The notes beneath the pieces are model-generated. The model worked only from the letters and a program-made list of their open reading frames with translations. It did not search any database and was not told the origin of the DNA. Both the position numbers and the translations under genes were made by a program. Positions 1-9,234 of a stretch of 64,000 nucleotides of DNA are shown here, piece after piece. Origin of the DNA: JBFWRI01 sp050248995 (GTDB taxonomy: Bacteria; Pseudomonadota; Alphaproteobacteria; JAIXQD01); NCBI GenBank assembly GCA_050248995.1, contig JBFWRI010000008.1, positions 4,611 through 68,610 on the forward strand, written 5' to 3'. The stretch's first letter is position 1, and every line of letters begins with the position of its first letter.

Positions 1-161
1 CAGCGTGAAGACGTCGCAGCGTATTCGGTTCTATACCAAAACGATATAGGCCATATCTGCCATTTTCCAAGTGCGACCGCATAGTAACAACTTGTTCAGC
101 GTCTGCGGCGTAAACTCGCCATCGGGGACTTATATACAAAGAAGAATCCGAGGGTTTGATC

Positions 162-1304
162 ATGACGAATATCGTAATTGCCGCCTATTACCGCACGCCG
201 TTTCAGCCGGCAACCAAGGGCACACTGGCCAAGGTACGGCCCGATGAGATGGCGGCGCAGCTGGCGCGCGGGTTGATTGCAAAAACCAAAATCGATGCGG
301 GTACGCTGGAAGACCTGATGATGGGTTGTGCCTTTCCGGAAGGCGAGCAGGGCTTCAACGTGGCGCGTCTTGTTGAACAGCTGGCCGATATACCAATCAG
401 CGTGCCGGGTGTGACGATCAACCGCTTCTGCGGTTCGTCGATGACGGGCATCCACATGGCAGCCGGCCAGATAGCAGCCGGCGCAGGCGATGCCTTTCTA
501 TGCATGGGCGTTGAAAGCATGAGCCGCATCCCGATGGGTGGCTTCAATCCGATGCCGCATCCCGAACTGGCTGCAAAAAACGAAGGCGCATATATGGCGA
601 TGGGCATCACCGCCGAGAACGTGGCCAAGAAATTCCAGATTAGCCGCGATGCGCAGGATGAATTCGCGATGAACAGCCACACGAAGGCAGCCGCCGCGCG
701 CGACGCAGGACGCCTGCAGAACGAAATCATGCCTGTATCCGACCCGAAAAGCGGCGCCGTGATCATGGATGACGGCTGTATCCGCGCTGAAACCAACCTG
801 GCCAAGCTGGCGGAACTGAAGCCGAGTTTTCTGGAAGGCGGCGTTGTAACAGCCGGTACATCAAGCCCGCTGACTGATGGTGCTTCCGCTGTTATCGTAT
901 GCACTGAAGAGTATGCGAAGAAGAATGGCCTGACGCCACTGGCGCGCATCAAGGCGTTTGCGGCGGCCGGCTGTGACCCGACCATCATGGGCATGGGGCC
1001 TGTTCCGGCCGTCAAGAAAGCGCTGGAGCGCGCGAAGCTGAAGATCAGCGATATCGACATCTTCGAACTGAATGAAGCTTTCGCTGCGCAGGCTTTGGCG
1101 GTCATCCGCGAACTGGGAATGGACATCAACAAGGTGAACCTGGATGGCGGCGCGATCGCGATTGGCCACCCGTTGGGCGCATCGGGTGCGCGCATCACCG
1201 GTAAGGCCGCGGCGCTGCTAAGCCGCGAGCGCAAGAAATACGCTGTCGCCAGCATGTGCATTGGCGGCGGTCAGGGTGTAGCGACGGTACTGGAAGCGAT
1301 CTAA
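162..1304 (+). CDS. fadA: Acetyl-CoA acyltransferase (thiolase), beta-oxidation
   Basis: Catalyses the thiolytic last step of fatty-acid beta-oxidation (3-ketoacyl-CoA + CoA to acyl-CoA + acetyl-CoA) in the cytoplasm. The 380-residue length is normal for thiolases. Visible motifs are the nucleophilic cysteine in NRFCGSSM (Cys90), the NEAF histidine-loop region, GGAIAIGHPLGASGAR and the second active-site cysteine in CIGGGQG near the C-terminus. An in-frame TTG at 156 exists, but ATG 162 follows a GAGGG ribosome site and gives the family N-terminus. The stop codon abuts the ATG of the next gene (TAAATG), so the first three genes form one translationally tight operon. Function is certain at family level; chain-length preference is not visible. 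Confidence 0.95.
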   Translation: MTNIVIAAYYRTPFQPATKGTLAKVRPDEMAAQLARGLIAKTKIDAGTLEDLMMGCAFPEGEQGFNVARLVEQLADIPISVPGVTINRFCGSSMTGIHMAAGQIAAGAGDAFLCMGVESMSRIPMGGFNPMPHPELAAKNEGAYMAMGITAENVAKKFQISRDAQDEFAMNSHTKAAAARDAGRLQNEIMPVSDPKSGAVIMDDGCIRAETNLAKLAELKPSFLEGGVVTAGTSSPLTDGASAVIVCTEEYAKKNGLTPLARIKAFAAAGCDPTIMGMGPVPAVKKALERAKLKISDIDIFELNEAFAAQALAVIRELGMDINKVNLDGGAIAIGHPLGASGARITGKAAALLSRERKKYAVASMCIGGGQGVATVLEAI

Positions 1305-3632
1305 ATGGCTTTAGAAATCAAAAAAATAGCGGTCATCGGCGCCGGTGTGATGGGCGCACAGATTGCAGCACAATGCGCTAACGCCGGTGTGCCGGTTGTT
1401 CTGCTGGATATCGTGCCGAAAGAAGGTGAGCGTACGGCGTTGGCCAAGGGTGCGATTGATAAGCTGCTAACGATGGACCCGGCGCCGCTGATGCATAAGA
1501 AGAATGCGTCGCTGATTACACCCGGCAATCTGGAAGACGACATCCAGCAGCTGGCCGAATGCGACTGGATCATCGAAGCGATTATCGAGCGGCTGGACCT
1601 GAAGCAGCAGCTGTATAAGAAAGTGGATATGGTGCGCAAAGCCGGCTCGGTGGTGTCATCGAACACATCAACCATCCCGCTGCGCGAACTGGTCAAGGGC
1701 CAAAGCGACGAATTCCAGCGCGACTTCATGGTTACGCACTTCTTCAACCCGCCGCGTTACATGCGCCTGCTGGAGCTGGTGCCGGGCGCAAAGACCGAGC
1801 GCGGCAAGCTGGAGATTATTCGCCAGTTCTGCGACGTTCGCCTGGGTAAGGGCGTAGTTGTCGCCAAGGATACGCCGGGCTTCATCGCAAACCGCATCGG
1901 CATTTACTGGATCCAGACCGCCATCAACGCCGCGATTGATATGGGCCTGACGGTCGAAGAAACCGATGCGGCGCTGGGCAAGCCGATGGGCACACCCATG
2001 GGCGTGTTCAAGTTGGCCGACCTTGTGGGCCTTGACCTGATGCCGCACATCAACAAGTCGATGTTGGACCTGTTGCCGGAAAAAGATGCCTACCGCGGAG
2101 CCGTGCGTGATTTGCCGTTGATGACGAAGATGATTGCCGATGGTTATACCGGCCGCAAGGGTAAGGGTGGCTTCTATCGTCTGCTGCGCGAAGGTGAGCG
2201 TAAAGAAAAGCAGGTGATCGACCTGAAGACCGGCGAATATCGTGCCGAAGAAAAATCGCGCCTCGCATCACTGGATGCGCGGGGTCTGCAGAACGTTTTT
2301 AAGATAAAAGACAAAGGCAGCGCCATCCTCGAACATGTGCTGGTGGAAGTAATTGATTATGCCGCCTCATTGCTGGGCACGATCGCCGACACAGCGGATG
2401 ATATCGACCGCGCGATGCGCATGGGATTCAACTGGAAGAAGGGCCCGTTCGAGCTGCTGGATGATGTGGGCGCCGACTGGCTGGCGGCAAAGCTGACCGA
2501 GAAAAAGCGCCCAGTTCCGGCGATTGTGGAAGCGGCGAAAGGCAAAACGATTTATCGGCTTGAGGGCGGCCGCATGGAAATGCTGGGCGCTGATGGCAAA
2601 TATGTGCCGCTGTCGCGCGGCGAAGGCGTTCTGCTGCTGAACGACATCAAGAAAACGCAGAAGCCGCTGTTGAAAAACGGCAGTGCCGCCGTGTGGGATA
2701 TCGGCGACGGCGTTTTGTGTTTTGAATTCACCGGCAAGATGAATACTATCGACCCGTTCGTGTTCCAGCTGATGGGCGAGACGATCCAGAAAATCAGCGG
2801 CGAAAACAGCCTGCACCGTGCGCTGGTGATTTACAGCGAAGCCGACCAGTTCTCGGCCGGCGCCAACCTTGGTTTGGCACTGTTCGCACTGAACGTCGGC
2901 CTGTATGACCAGATTGCCGAGCTGGTGGCGCAGGGCCAGCAGATATACAAGGCGCTGAAGTATGCGCCGTTCCCCGTTGTCGGCGCGCCGGGCGGCCTTG
3001 CACTTGGCGGCGGCTGCGAAATCCTGCTGCACTGTGATGCAGTTGTGGCGCATGCTGAACTGTATACCGGCCTTGTGGAATGCGGCGTCGGTATCGTGCC
3101 GGGCTGGGGCGGCTGCAAGGAACTGCTGAACCGCATGGCGCAGCGCAAGGGCGCGAAAGGCCCGATGCCGGCTGTTGTCGGTGCATTCGAGCAGATCAGC
3201 ACGGCCAAATTCTCGAAATCGGCGATGGAAGCGCGCGACCTTCTGTACCTGCGCGAGTCAGACACGATCACCATGAATCGCGACCGCTTACTGTTTGATG
3301 CCAAGCAGCGCGCGCTGGAACTGGCGAACGGTTACAAGCCGCCGGAGCCGATGGCACCGTTACCGCTGCCCGGGCCGACCGGTAAAACGGCGGCGCTGAT
3401 GGCGCTGGAAGGCTTCCGCCTTGCTGGCAAGGCGACCGCGCATGACGTGACGGTGTCGACAGGCCTGGCTGAAGTGCTGAGCGGCGGGCCCAAGGCCGAC
3501 ATGCTGACGCCAACCACCGAAGACCAGATACTGGCGCTGGAGCGCGACGTCTTTATGAAGCTGATCAAGACCAAGGAAACGCTGGCCCGCATCGAGCACA
3601 TGCTGGAAACTGGCAAACCGCTGAGGAATTAA
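1305..3632 (+). CDS. Bifunctional 3-hydroxyacyl-CoA dehydrogenase / enoyl-CoA hydratase (FadN/FadB-like)
   Basis: A 775-residue fusion doing the hydration and NAD-dependent oxidation steps of beta-oxidation. The dehydrogenase lies first: a Rossmann motif IAVIGAGVMGAQIA at residues 8-21, then the HFFNPPRYM substrate region and the helical C-terminal dehydrogenase domains to about residue 400. The crotonase (enoyl-CoA hydratase) fold lies last, with the oxyanion stretch GGLALGGGCEILLH near residue 565. Dehydrogenase first and hydratase last is the order of Bacillus FadN and many alphaproteobacterial proteins, the reverse of E. coli FadB. It starts directly on the thiolase stop and is followed after 2 bp by the acyl-CoA dehydrogenase, so it is the middle gene of a complete beta-oxidation operon. 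Confidence 0.95.
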   Translation: MALEIKKIAVIGAGVMGAQIAAQCANAGVPVVLLDIVPKEGERTALAKGAIDKLLTMDPAPLMHKKNASLITPGNLEDDIQQLAECDWIIEAIIERLDLKQQLYKKVDMVRKAGSVVSSNTSTIPLRELVKGQSDEFQRDFMVTHFFNPPRYMRLLELVPGAKTERGKLEIIRQFCDVRLGKGVVVAKDTPGFIANRIGIYWIQTAINAAIDMGLTVEETDAALGKPMGTPMGVFKLADLVGLDLMPHINKSMLDLLPEKDAYRGAVRDLPLMTKMIADGYTGRKGKGGFYRLLREGERKEKQVIDLKTGEYRAEEKSRLASLDARGLQNVFKIKDKGSAILEHVLVEVIDYAASLLGTIADTADDIDRAMRMGFNWKKGPFELLDDVGADWLAAKLTEKKRPVPAIVEAAKGKTIYRLEGGRMEMLGADGKYVPLSRGEGVLLLNDIKKTQKPLLKNGSAAVWDIGDGVLCFEFTGKMNTIDPFVFQLMGETIQKISGENSLHRALVIYSEADQFSAGANLGLALFALNVGLYDQIAELVAQGQQIYKALKYAPFPVVGAPGGLALGGGCEILLHCDAVVAHAELYTGLVECGVGIVPGWGGCKELLNRMAQRKGAKGPMPAVVGAFEQISTAKFSKSAMEARDLLYLRESDTITMNRDRLLFDAKQRALELANGYKPPEPMAPLPLPGPTGKTAALMALEGFRLAGKATAHDVTVSTGLAEVLSGGPKADMLTPTTEDQILALERDVFMKLIKTKETLARIEHMLETGKPLRN

Positions 3633-3634
3633 CG

Positions 3635-5431
3635 ATGCCCATCTATAAAGCCCCCATTCGTGACATGAACTTCGTACTGTTCGAGGTGCTGGGCGCCGAA
3701 GTGCTGGCACAGCTGCCGGGCTATGAAGAGGCCACGCCCGATATGTTCACGGCCGTGCTGGAAGAAGCAGGCAAGGTGGCCGAAGAAGTTCTGCTGCCGC
3801 TGAACCGCACGGGCGACGAAGAAGGCTGCACCTATATGAACGGTGATGTGCGCACGCCGAAGGGCTTCCCCGAAGCGTATAAGACATTCCGCGAAGGCGG
3901 CTGGACGGCGCTGGCTGCGCCGACCGAGCACGGCGGACAAGGTCTGCCATTAACGCTCGACAGTGCTGTGGGCGAGATGTTCTGCAGCGCGAACCTGTCA
4001 TTCAGCATGTACCCAGGCCTGTCGCACGGAGCGTTGCGCGCCATCGAAACATGGGGCACTGACGAACAAAAGCATGCCTATCTGCCGAAGCTGACCGATG
4101 GCACATGGAGCGGCACGATGTGCCTGACCGAGCCGCACTGCGGCACCGATCTGGGCCTGATCCGCACCAAGGCGGTGCCGGATGGCAAGGGTGCTTACAA
4201 GATTACCGGCACCAAGATTTTCATCAGTGCCGGCGAACACGACCTGACCGACAACATCATTCACCTTGTGCTGGCCAAGCTGCCGGATGCGCCTGCGGGC
4301 ACCAAGGGTATTTCGCTGTTCATCGTGCCGAAGTTCATGCCGAAGGCAGATGGCACGGCAGGTGCGCGCAACGGCGTGCGCTGCGGCAGTATCGAACACA
4401 AAATGGGCATCAAGGCTTCGGCCACCTGCGTGATGAACTTTGATGACGCGGTTGGCTACCTGATTGGGCCGCCGAACAGCGGCATGAAGGCCATGTTCAC
4501 GATGATGAACGCCGCGCGTCTGGGTGTGGGCCTGCAGGGCCTGTCGCTGGCGGAAATTGCCACGCAGAATGCCGTTTCTTACGCTAAGGACCGCCTGCAG
4601 GGCCGTTCTCTGGCGGGTGCGCAGTTCCCCGACAAGCCAGCCGACCCGCTGATTGTGCACCCGGATGTGCGCAAGAACCTGCTGACCATGAAAGCCTATA
4701 CCGAAGGCTGCCGTGCGCTGGCGTTCTGGACGGCGATGCACCTTGATATTAGTCACAAGCATCCCGATGCAGCGGTGCGCAAGGAGGCTGACGATCTGGT
4801 GCAGCTGATGACGCCCATTGTGAAATCGCTGCTGACTGATAAGGGCAGCGAAGTCGCCAACCTCGGCATGCAGGTTTACGGTGGTCACGGGTACATTCGC
4901 GAACACGGCATGGAACAGTATGTGCGCGACGCGCGCATCACGCAGATTTATGAAGGCGCCAACGGCATCCAGGCGCTGGACCTTGTGGGCCGCAAGCTGG
5001 GGGACGGCATGGGCCGTCTGCTGCGCCGCTTTTTCCACCCGGCACTGGCCTTTATGGATGCCAACGCGGGCAATGCCGCGATCGGCGACCTGATCCCGCA
5101 ATTCGGCAAGGCGTTCAACCGTCTGCAGCAGGCCACGCTGCTGGTAGCCGAAAAAGGCATGGCCAAGCCGGAAGAAGCCGGCGCGATGGCGATGGATTAC
5201 CTGAACACGTTCGGCCTGGTGGCGGTTGCCTACATGTGGCTGCAAATGGCCAAGGTGGCATCGGAAAAACTGCCGACAGCCGCGAACGACGCCGAGAAAG
5301 CGTTCTATGACGCCAAGATCAAGACAGCGCAGTTCTATTTCGCCAAGATCCTGCCGCAGGTGAATGGCCTGTTGTTGTCGCTGCAATCAGGTGCAAAACC
5401 CCTTATGGCGATGACGGCCGACCAATTCTAG
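3635..5431 (+). CDS. Acyl-CoA dehydrogenase (long form with C-terminal extension)
   Basis: FAD enzyme that introduces the first double bond of beta-oxidation and passes electrons to electron-transfer flavoprotein. At 598 residues it belongs to the long form with an extra C-terminal helical domain. Visible features are the acyl-CoA/FAD binding stretch MCLTEPHCGTDLG, the FAD/tetramer region with YGGHGYIREHGMEQYVRDARI, and IYEGANGIQALDL, whose glutamate (about residue 441) is the catalytic base in the family. It ends the operon; the convergent 3' region carries a 120-bp palindrome instead of a simple terminator. The electron acceptor chain is represented in this window by the ETF-QO at 19945. 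Confidence 0.95.
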   Translation: MPIYKAPIRDMNFVLFEVLGAEVLAQLPGYEEATPDMFTAVLEEAGKVAEEVLLPLNRTGDEEGCTYMNGDVRTPKGFPEAYKTFREGGWTALAAPTEHGGQGLPLTLDSAVGEMFCSANLSFSMYPGLSHGALRAIETWGTDEQKHAYLPKLTDGTWSGTMCLTEPHCGTDLGLIRTKAVPDGKGAYKITGTKIFISAGEHDLTDNIIHLVLAKLPDAPAGTKGISLFIVPKFMPKADGTAGARNGVRCGSIEHKMGIKASATCVMNFDDAVGYLIGPPNSGMKAMFTMMNAARLGVGLQGLSLAEIATQNAVSYAKDRLQGRSLAGAQFPDKPADPLIVHPDVRKNLLTMKAYTEGCRALAFWTAMHLDISHKHPDAAVRKEADDLVQLMTPIVKSLLTDKGSEVANLGMQVYGGHGYIREHGMEQYVRDARITQIYEGANGIQALDLVGRKLGDGMGRLLRRFFHPALAFMDANAGNAAIGDLIPQFGKAFNRLQQATLLVAEKGMAKPEEAGAMAMDYLNTFGLVAVAYMWLQMAKVASEKLPTAANDAEKAFYDAKIKTAQFYFAKILPQVNGLLLSLQSGAKPLMAMTADQF

Positions 5432-5556
5432 AGGGCGGTCCGTCCTAGCGGGCGTCTAGCTTAGCTGCCTGCGCTTCCGGTGCTCACGTACTTCAATGTA
5501 CGCTACGCTCCGGTTCTCGGCAGCGTCGCTATTCACCGCGCTATTACGAACCTTCT
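5431..5556. repeat. Long imperfect palindrome, copy 1 (between convergent genes)
   Basis: An imperfect inverted repeat of about 120 bp that begins at the stop codon of the acyl-CoA dehydrogenase. It shares the core CTGCGCTTCCGG (5469-5480) and TCCGGTTCTCG (5509-5519) with a second copy at 21565-21685. The stem next to the core reads GCTGCC (5464-5469) and GGCAGC (5519-5524); in copy 2 both arms differ but still pair. Centre: GTAC-TTCAAT-GTAC. Both copies lie between convergent genes. Probably a mobile or dispersed palindromic intergenic unit that folds as a long hairpin in RNA; function unknown. Confidence 0.75.
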
Positions 5557-5557
5557 A

Positions 5558-5803
5558 TTAGATTGTTGAAAACAAAACCTCAGGGTTACTTCTCGCTATA
5601 GACTGTTTGTCTCTAATCCACTTTTTTAGTTTGCGAGCATCTCTTCGAAATAGAAGTTCAAACTCTTCTAACCACTTAAACTCTCCTGATTTATTTGGGA
5701 TTTTTATATATAAGGTATCCCTTGTTTCATCGATGCCAACTCTCCAGGAGCTAGATCCGATTTGTTCTTGCGCTATTTCGAGCAGTTGACTGTTGCTAAG
5801 CAT
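5558..5803 (-). CDS. Hypothetical small protein, AT-rich
   Basis: Encodes 81 residues if it starts at ATG 5803, which follows an AAAGAGA ribosome site by about 7 bases; the open frame extends upstream to 5848 without such a signal. The product is charged and soluble, with no signal peptide or membrane segment, and has a WxVGIDE..TLYIKIP core that looks like a small beta-rich domain followed by a basic helix (RRDARKLKKWIRDK). I do not recognise a family. The gene is visibly richer in A and T than its neighbours and sits directly against the palindrome at 5431-5556, which together suggest acquired DNA. Real gene likely but not certain. Confidence 0.55.
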   Translation of the reverse strand: MLSNSQLLEIAQEQIGSSSWRVGIDETRDTLYIKIPNKSGEFKWLEEFELLFRRDARKLKKWIRDKQSIARSNPEVLFSTI

Positions 5804-5899
5804 ATAAGTCTCTTTCTGTTTTGCGCCCCCCGCCAAAAATGATTTCACGATACAAAGGCCGATTCAAGATTTTTTATTGCTGACCGCAAACGCGGTAGG

Positions 5900-7456
5900 C
5901 TAAGCGACGTTCGGTTCGTCGTCGCTGTTGCGGTTGGCCGGAACCTTATCAGGCCGCATGGTGAAGTACAGCAGCAGGCCGGTGGCCGTAAGGCCGGTAG
6001 CAGCTTCGATCACGCTATCTAGTGCGCCCAGCGGGTTGCGCGCCGCTTGTGAGGCCGCTTCCATCGCCGCGCCGGGATCGGTAACGGCCTGCACGGCTGT
6101 TTCGAAACCCTGCGCTGCCGCTTTACTGCTGGAGCTGATAATGGCGGTAACGGAATCGGGGCCCATAGCGGCCTTGGCTTGCAGTAGCTGGGCGGCATGG
6201 GCGCGGGCTTCGACCGGCAACAGAGCCACAGCGCCGATGGTGGCGGCGATTTTACCGAATGTTCCGGTGGCTGCGCGAACGCGTGCGTCGTGTGCAGCCT
6301 TGGCCCGGGCACGGGCTTCTGCATAGGTTGGTTCCCACACCTCGGGCGTATGGCAGTGAATTGTGAGATTTAGAAGGTCTGACTTGCCACCCGGCAGGCG
6401 GAACAGACCAACACCTTTGGCCCTGAGGTTGTCAGGATGGTTTTCCTTGGCGAGAAAGTTTTCAAGGATATCTTCAAGCCCGATCGGATTGTCTTCGCCC
6501 GGGGGCTTCGTCAGATCGGGGCGCCGGCGGCGGCCCAGCTTCTCGGCAATGCACATGGCAATATCAAGCGAGTTTCCGCCCACCGTACCGACAATCGGTT
6601 CTGGCTGGATGTTATTGGGGCTGAAAGCGCGGCCGATAAGCGCGGCCGACAGGGCGCGGGTTTTCTCGACAGTATCAACGATGAAATCGGGCGTCAGGCC
6701 ATCCAGCGTCTTGACCTTGGCAACCATGCGCACGGCCATGCGGGCGCCTTTACCCATCAAGCCGCGGGCCGCGGTTTTACCCAGCATCATATAGGTCAGT
6801 TCGCGCGCAACAACGCTGCTGGGGACGATATAGGGTATATTCGCTGCATTGATCTTTTCCATGGCCTGCCGGATTTCGGCCGCCACTTCCCGGCGCCGTT
6901 CCATCGGCGCATGTTTCAGGCTGATGCTGCCAATATCCTCATAAATCTTATGGTCTTGCGATGCCAGAAAACGCGCACGCTGCGATTCTGGCGTGGTGCA
7001 GAACATCTTGATGGTATGCTGTTTCAGGCCCTGCCCGACGGGAACCCATTGCATACTGCCATCTTCCTGCGGGATACATTCGGCCGGGTAGCCGTCAAGG
7101 TAGGCAAGAACCTTGCCGTTCTTTTTCAGGACGCCGCCCACATGGCCGTAACGTTCGACGGTGGGCCAGCCGATATGCAGGTGCGTGACGTTGAAGCTGA
7201 TTTCATCAGCTTCCAAAAGCAGGGCTTCGGTTTGCGCTGGTGAATAACAATAAGTAGCGGGGATCTTTTCCACGGGATTGACCAGACCCGTTGTTTTCAG
7301 GCCTACAAATTCGCCGGTTTTCTCATCAATGATAAAATCCTGTTCTCCAACTTCGTAAGCATTGACAGGATCAAGGCGATGGGGGGTCATATCAATGTGC
7401 GCGCCACCGCCGGATGCGGAATGACCAGAACTATACGGTGGCAGCGGTTTACTCAT
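5900..7456 (-). CDS. Hypothetical protein, 518 aa
   Basis: Long open frame of 518 residues with normal codon character, no signal peptide and no recognisable domain. The first 150 residues are a mixed alpha/beta region; the central part is charged and helical (QAMEKINAAN, MERRREVAAEI); the last 120 residues are Ala-rich and end with a single hydrophobic stretch GLTATGLLLYFTM followed by a polar tail, so the C-terminus may associate with the membrane. It is the last of four same-strand unknown genes downstream of smc, separated from the trio by 235 bp that holds a perfect TTAA-N7-TTAA site (7511-7525), so it probably has its own promoter. Function unknown. Confidence 0.8.
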   Translation of the reverse strand: MSKPLPPYSSGHSASGGGAHIDMTPHRLDPVNAYEVGEQDFIIDEKTGEFVGLKTTGLVNPVEKIPATYCYSPAQTEALLLEADEISFNVTHLHIGWPTVERYGHVGGVLKKNGKVLAYLDGYPAECIPQEDGSMQWVPVGQGLKQHTIKMFCTTPESQRARFLASQDHKIYEDIGSISLKHAPMERRREVAAEIRQAMEKINAANIPYIVPSSVVARELTYMMLGKTAARGLMGKGARMAVRMVAKVKTLDGLTPDFIVDTVEKTRALSAALIGRAFSPNNIQPEPIVGTVGGNSLDIAMCIAEKLGRRRRPDLTKPPGEDNPIGLEDILENFLAKENHPDNLRAKGVGLFRLPGGKSDLLNLTIHCHTPEVWEPTYAEARARAKAAHDARVRAATGTFGKIAATIGAVALLPVEARAHAAQLLQAKAAMGPDSVTAIISSSSKAAAQGFETAVQAVTDPGAAMEAASQAARNPLGALDSVIEAATGLTATGLLLYFTMRPDKVPANRNSDDEPNVA

Positions 7457-7510
7457 TCGAGACCCAATAGCTTGCCGAGAAAGGTGGAATGATTTTAACA
7501 GTTCTGACAG

Positions 7511-7525
7511 TTAAAAATGAGTTAA
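7511..7525. promoter_or_regulatory. Candidate CtrA site TTAA-N7-TTAA
   Basis: Perfect match to the alphaproteobacterial CtrA consensus: TTAA (7511-7514), seven bases, TTAA (7522-7525), followed by C. It lies 55-69 bp upstream of the start of the 518-residue gene on the minus strand, a position compatible with direct activation or repression. Confidence 0.5.
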
Positions 7526-7691
7526 CCACCTGATTTAGCAAGAAAATTTCTGCTGCGCCGCACAATCGGAGCCCATTTTGTTAATAAATAGGGGAAATCC
7601 CTGTGGAGAACCGGTGGATGGGCAGGAAAATATCGTTGGGATCGGGCACGCACCTAGCCGGCGATTCCGTGCAAATCCAGCAGGATAGTAG

Positions 7692-8453
7692 CTATTGCTT
7701 TGTCAACTTGTAGAGCAGGCCAGCGGTGGGTACGCGAATGCAGCCTGCGGGCTTGAAGAAGTGGTCGCGAACACCCTTCTTTGTATCATCTTCGCCGTCA
7801 CGCCACGCAGCAACACGCAAATAATTCGTTCCATCCGCCGTCGTAATCACGTCGAAGCCGTCGATGTCATGGCTGAACGGGCCGTCTTCAATATCACGCG
7901 CGGTGTTTTCAGCGACAGCCATCGCGTGGCAGAAGCGCGCTTTCCAGTCGCGGCTGTTGATCAGGTCGCGCAGGGCATCGCGGTCGGCTTCTTTTTCCGT
8001 TCCGGCATTCTTGTCGCCCGCCCACACATCCATTTCCCATGTGCCTTCGGGAATCTTCTCGTCAAAAAAGCGGATGACAGGAGACCACACACCGCGGTGA
8101 AGCGCTGTTTCGGGCAGTGGCGCAGGGCGCATGCCGCGTTGGCTGCGATTGTGCTCATTCTTGATGTGGGCTGCGGCGCGCCATTCAGGCGTGGCTTCAG
8201 GCATGTGCATATAAATTTTATGGTCAAGCGTGGTGCAGGGTTCGCGAATCTCGATTCTGGTCGCGCCAAGGTTTGTGGCCATTTGCTTCAGGCGCGCGTC
8301 ATAGCTTTCGGCATCTTGCTGCATCTGGCGCAGTGTTTTCAGCGTCGAGCCGCCGATTTCAAAATAGCGCACACCGGTATTCGCCAGGAAATCGGGGCCT
8401 TTGTTTTCGTGGGCGAGAGAGCCTTTGATTGCCAGTTTTTTCATGGGGATCAC
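7692..8453 (-). CDS. Hypothetical protein, tandem paralogue 3 of 3
   Basis: About 250 residues, soluble, no signal peptide. It is clearly homologous to the two genes upstream of it: all three begin with a conserved pattern of the type F-hydrophobic-TGVRYFEIGG followed by R-MQ and end with F-PAGC--VPTA--L-KLT (here FFKPAGCIRVPTAGLLYKLT). The start may be GTG 8453 or ATG 8444; neither has a strong ribosome site. Gene spacing of 22 bp to the next paralogue supports one operon. I do not recognise the fold or a catalytic motif. A conserved WSP/GVWSP element near the middle and the C-terminal PAGC cysteine are the most obvious shared landmarks. Confidence 0.8.
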   Translation of the reverse strand: MIPMKKLAIKGSLAHENKGPDFLANTGVRYFEIGGSTLKTLRQMQQDAESYDARLKQMATNLGATRIEIREPCTTLDHKIYMHMPEATPEWRAAAHIKNEHNRSQRGMRPAPLPETALHRGVWSPVIRFFDEKIPEGTWEMDVWAGDKNAGTEKEADRDALRDLINSRDWKARFCHAMAVAENTARDIEDGPFSHDIDGFDVITTADGTNYLRVAAWRDGEDDTKKGVRDHFFKPAGCIRVPTAGLLYKLTKQ

Positions 8454-8475
8454 TTTAGGCTTCGCGGGCCCGGGG

Positions 8476-9234
8476 TCAAGCGGTCAGCTTCTTGAGAACC
8501 GTGGCGGTCGGCACGGGTTTGCAGCCAGCGGGGCAGAAAAAAACGTCGCATTTGGGTTTATCTTTGGCGTTGTATTCGCGGTCAGCTGGCAGACGCAGGT
8601 AAACGCTGCCGTCAGCGGTTTCTACCACGGCCAGCACATCGACATCCTCTTTCATCTGCATGTCAAGGCGACGGTTGGGATAACTGTTTGCAGCGGCTAA
8701 GCTGACCGCCTGCAGGAAGCGTTCGCGCGGATTGCGGCTAAGGATAAGCTCACGGCAGGCATCGGCATCGTTCGGCAGGCTGCCCGGTGTTTCAAATATG
8801 TCGACGTTCAATTGCCATTCGCCGGCTTTCAGCGGTGACGGCACGCCCAGCGGTGACCAGACGCCACGATACCCGGTATTGCCTGTGTGATTACCTTGTT
8901 GTGCCAGTGCGCGGATTGCACTTTTCCATATTGCTTTCGTATCTGGCGCCACAAGCTTCGCGGTGTAATTAAGGCTTTCGTTGGCATCGTTCGGGCCGCT
9001 GATAATAAGATCGGTGCCGCCGAATTCCGTGGCCAGCGCTTTCAGGCGCGGCTTGTATGTGCGCTGTTCTTCCTGCATTTCGCGGAAGGTGGCCAGTGTG
9101 GCCCCGCCCAGTTTGACATAGCGAATGCCGGTGTGTGCCAAAAAGTCAGCTGATGGCGTTTTGTTTTTTGGCGGCGCCAGTTCGCGCACCGTCGCGCCGG
9201 TAATAGTATGCAGTTTCAGGGCTGCGGCCGGCAT
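8476..9234 (-). CDS. Hypothetical protein, tandem paralogue 2 of 3
   Basis: 252 residues, homologous to both flanking genes. N-terminal FLAHTGIRYVKLGGATL and REMQEE match paralogue 3 closely; C-terminal FFCPAGCKPVPTATVLKKLT matches it almost residue for residue. The middle is more divergent. Its ATG (9234) directly follows the stop of the upstream gene (TAAATG), so translation is probably coupled. No signal peptide or membrane segment. Function unknown; the pattern is that of a tandem duplication followed by divergence. Confidence 0.8.
   Translation of the reverse strand: MPAAALKLHTITGATVRELAPPKNKTPSADFLAHTGIRYVKLGGATLATFREMQEEQRTYKPRLKALATEFGGTDLIISGPNDANESLNYTAKLVAPDTKAIWKSAIRALAQQGNHTGNTGYRGVWSPLGVPSPLKAGEWQLNVDIFETPGSLPNDADACRELILSRNPRERFLQAVSLAAANSYPNRRLDMQMKEDVDVLAVVETADGSVYLRLPADREYNAKDKPKCDVFFCPAGCKPVPTATVLKKLTA

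Noticed and set aside
203..1261. Long open frame antisense to the thiolase, and similar antisense frames over most GC-rich genes (for example 3998-5386, 6437-7243, 12407-13234, 52837-53751)
   Set aside because: They mirror well-supported genes, lack ribosome sites and domain content, and are expected by-products of GC-rich coding bias.
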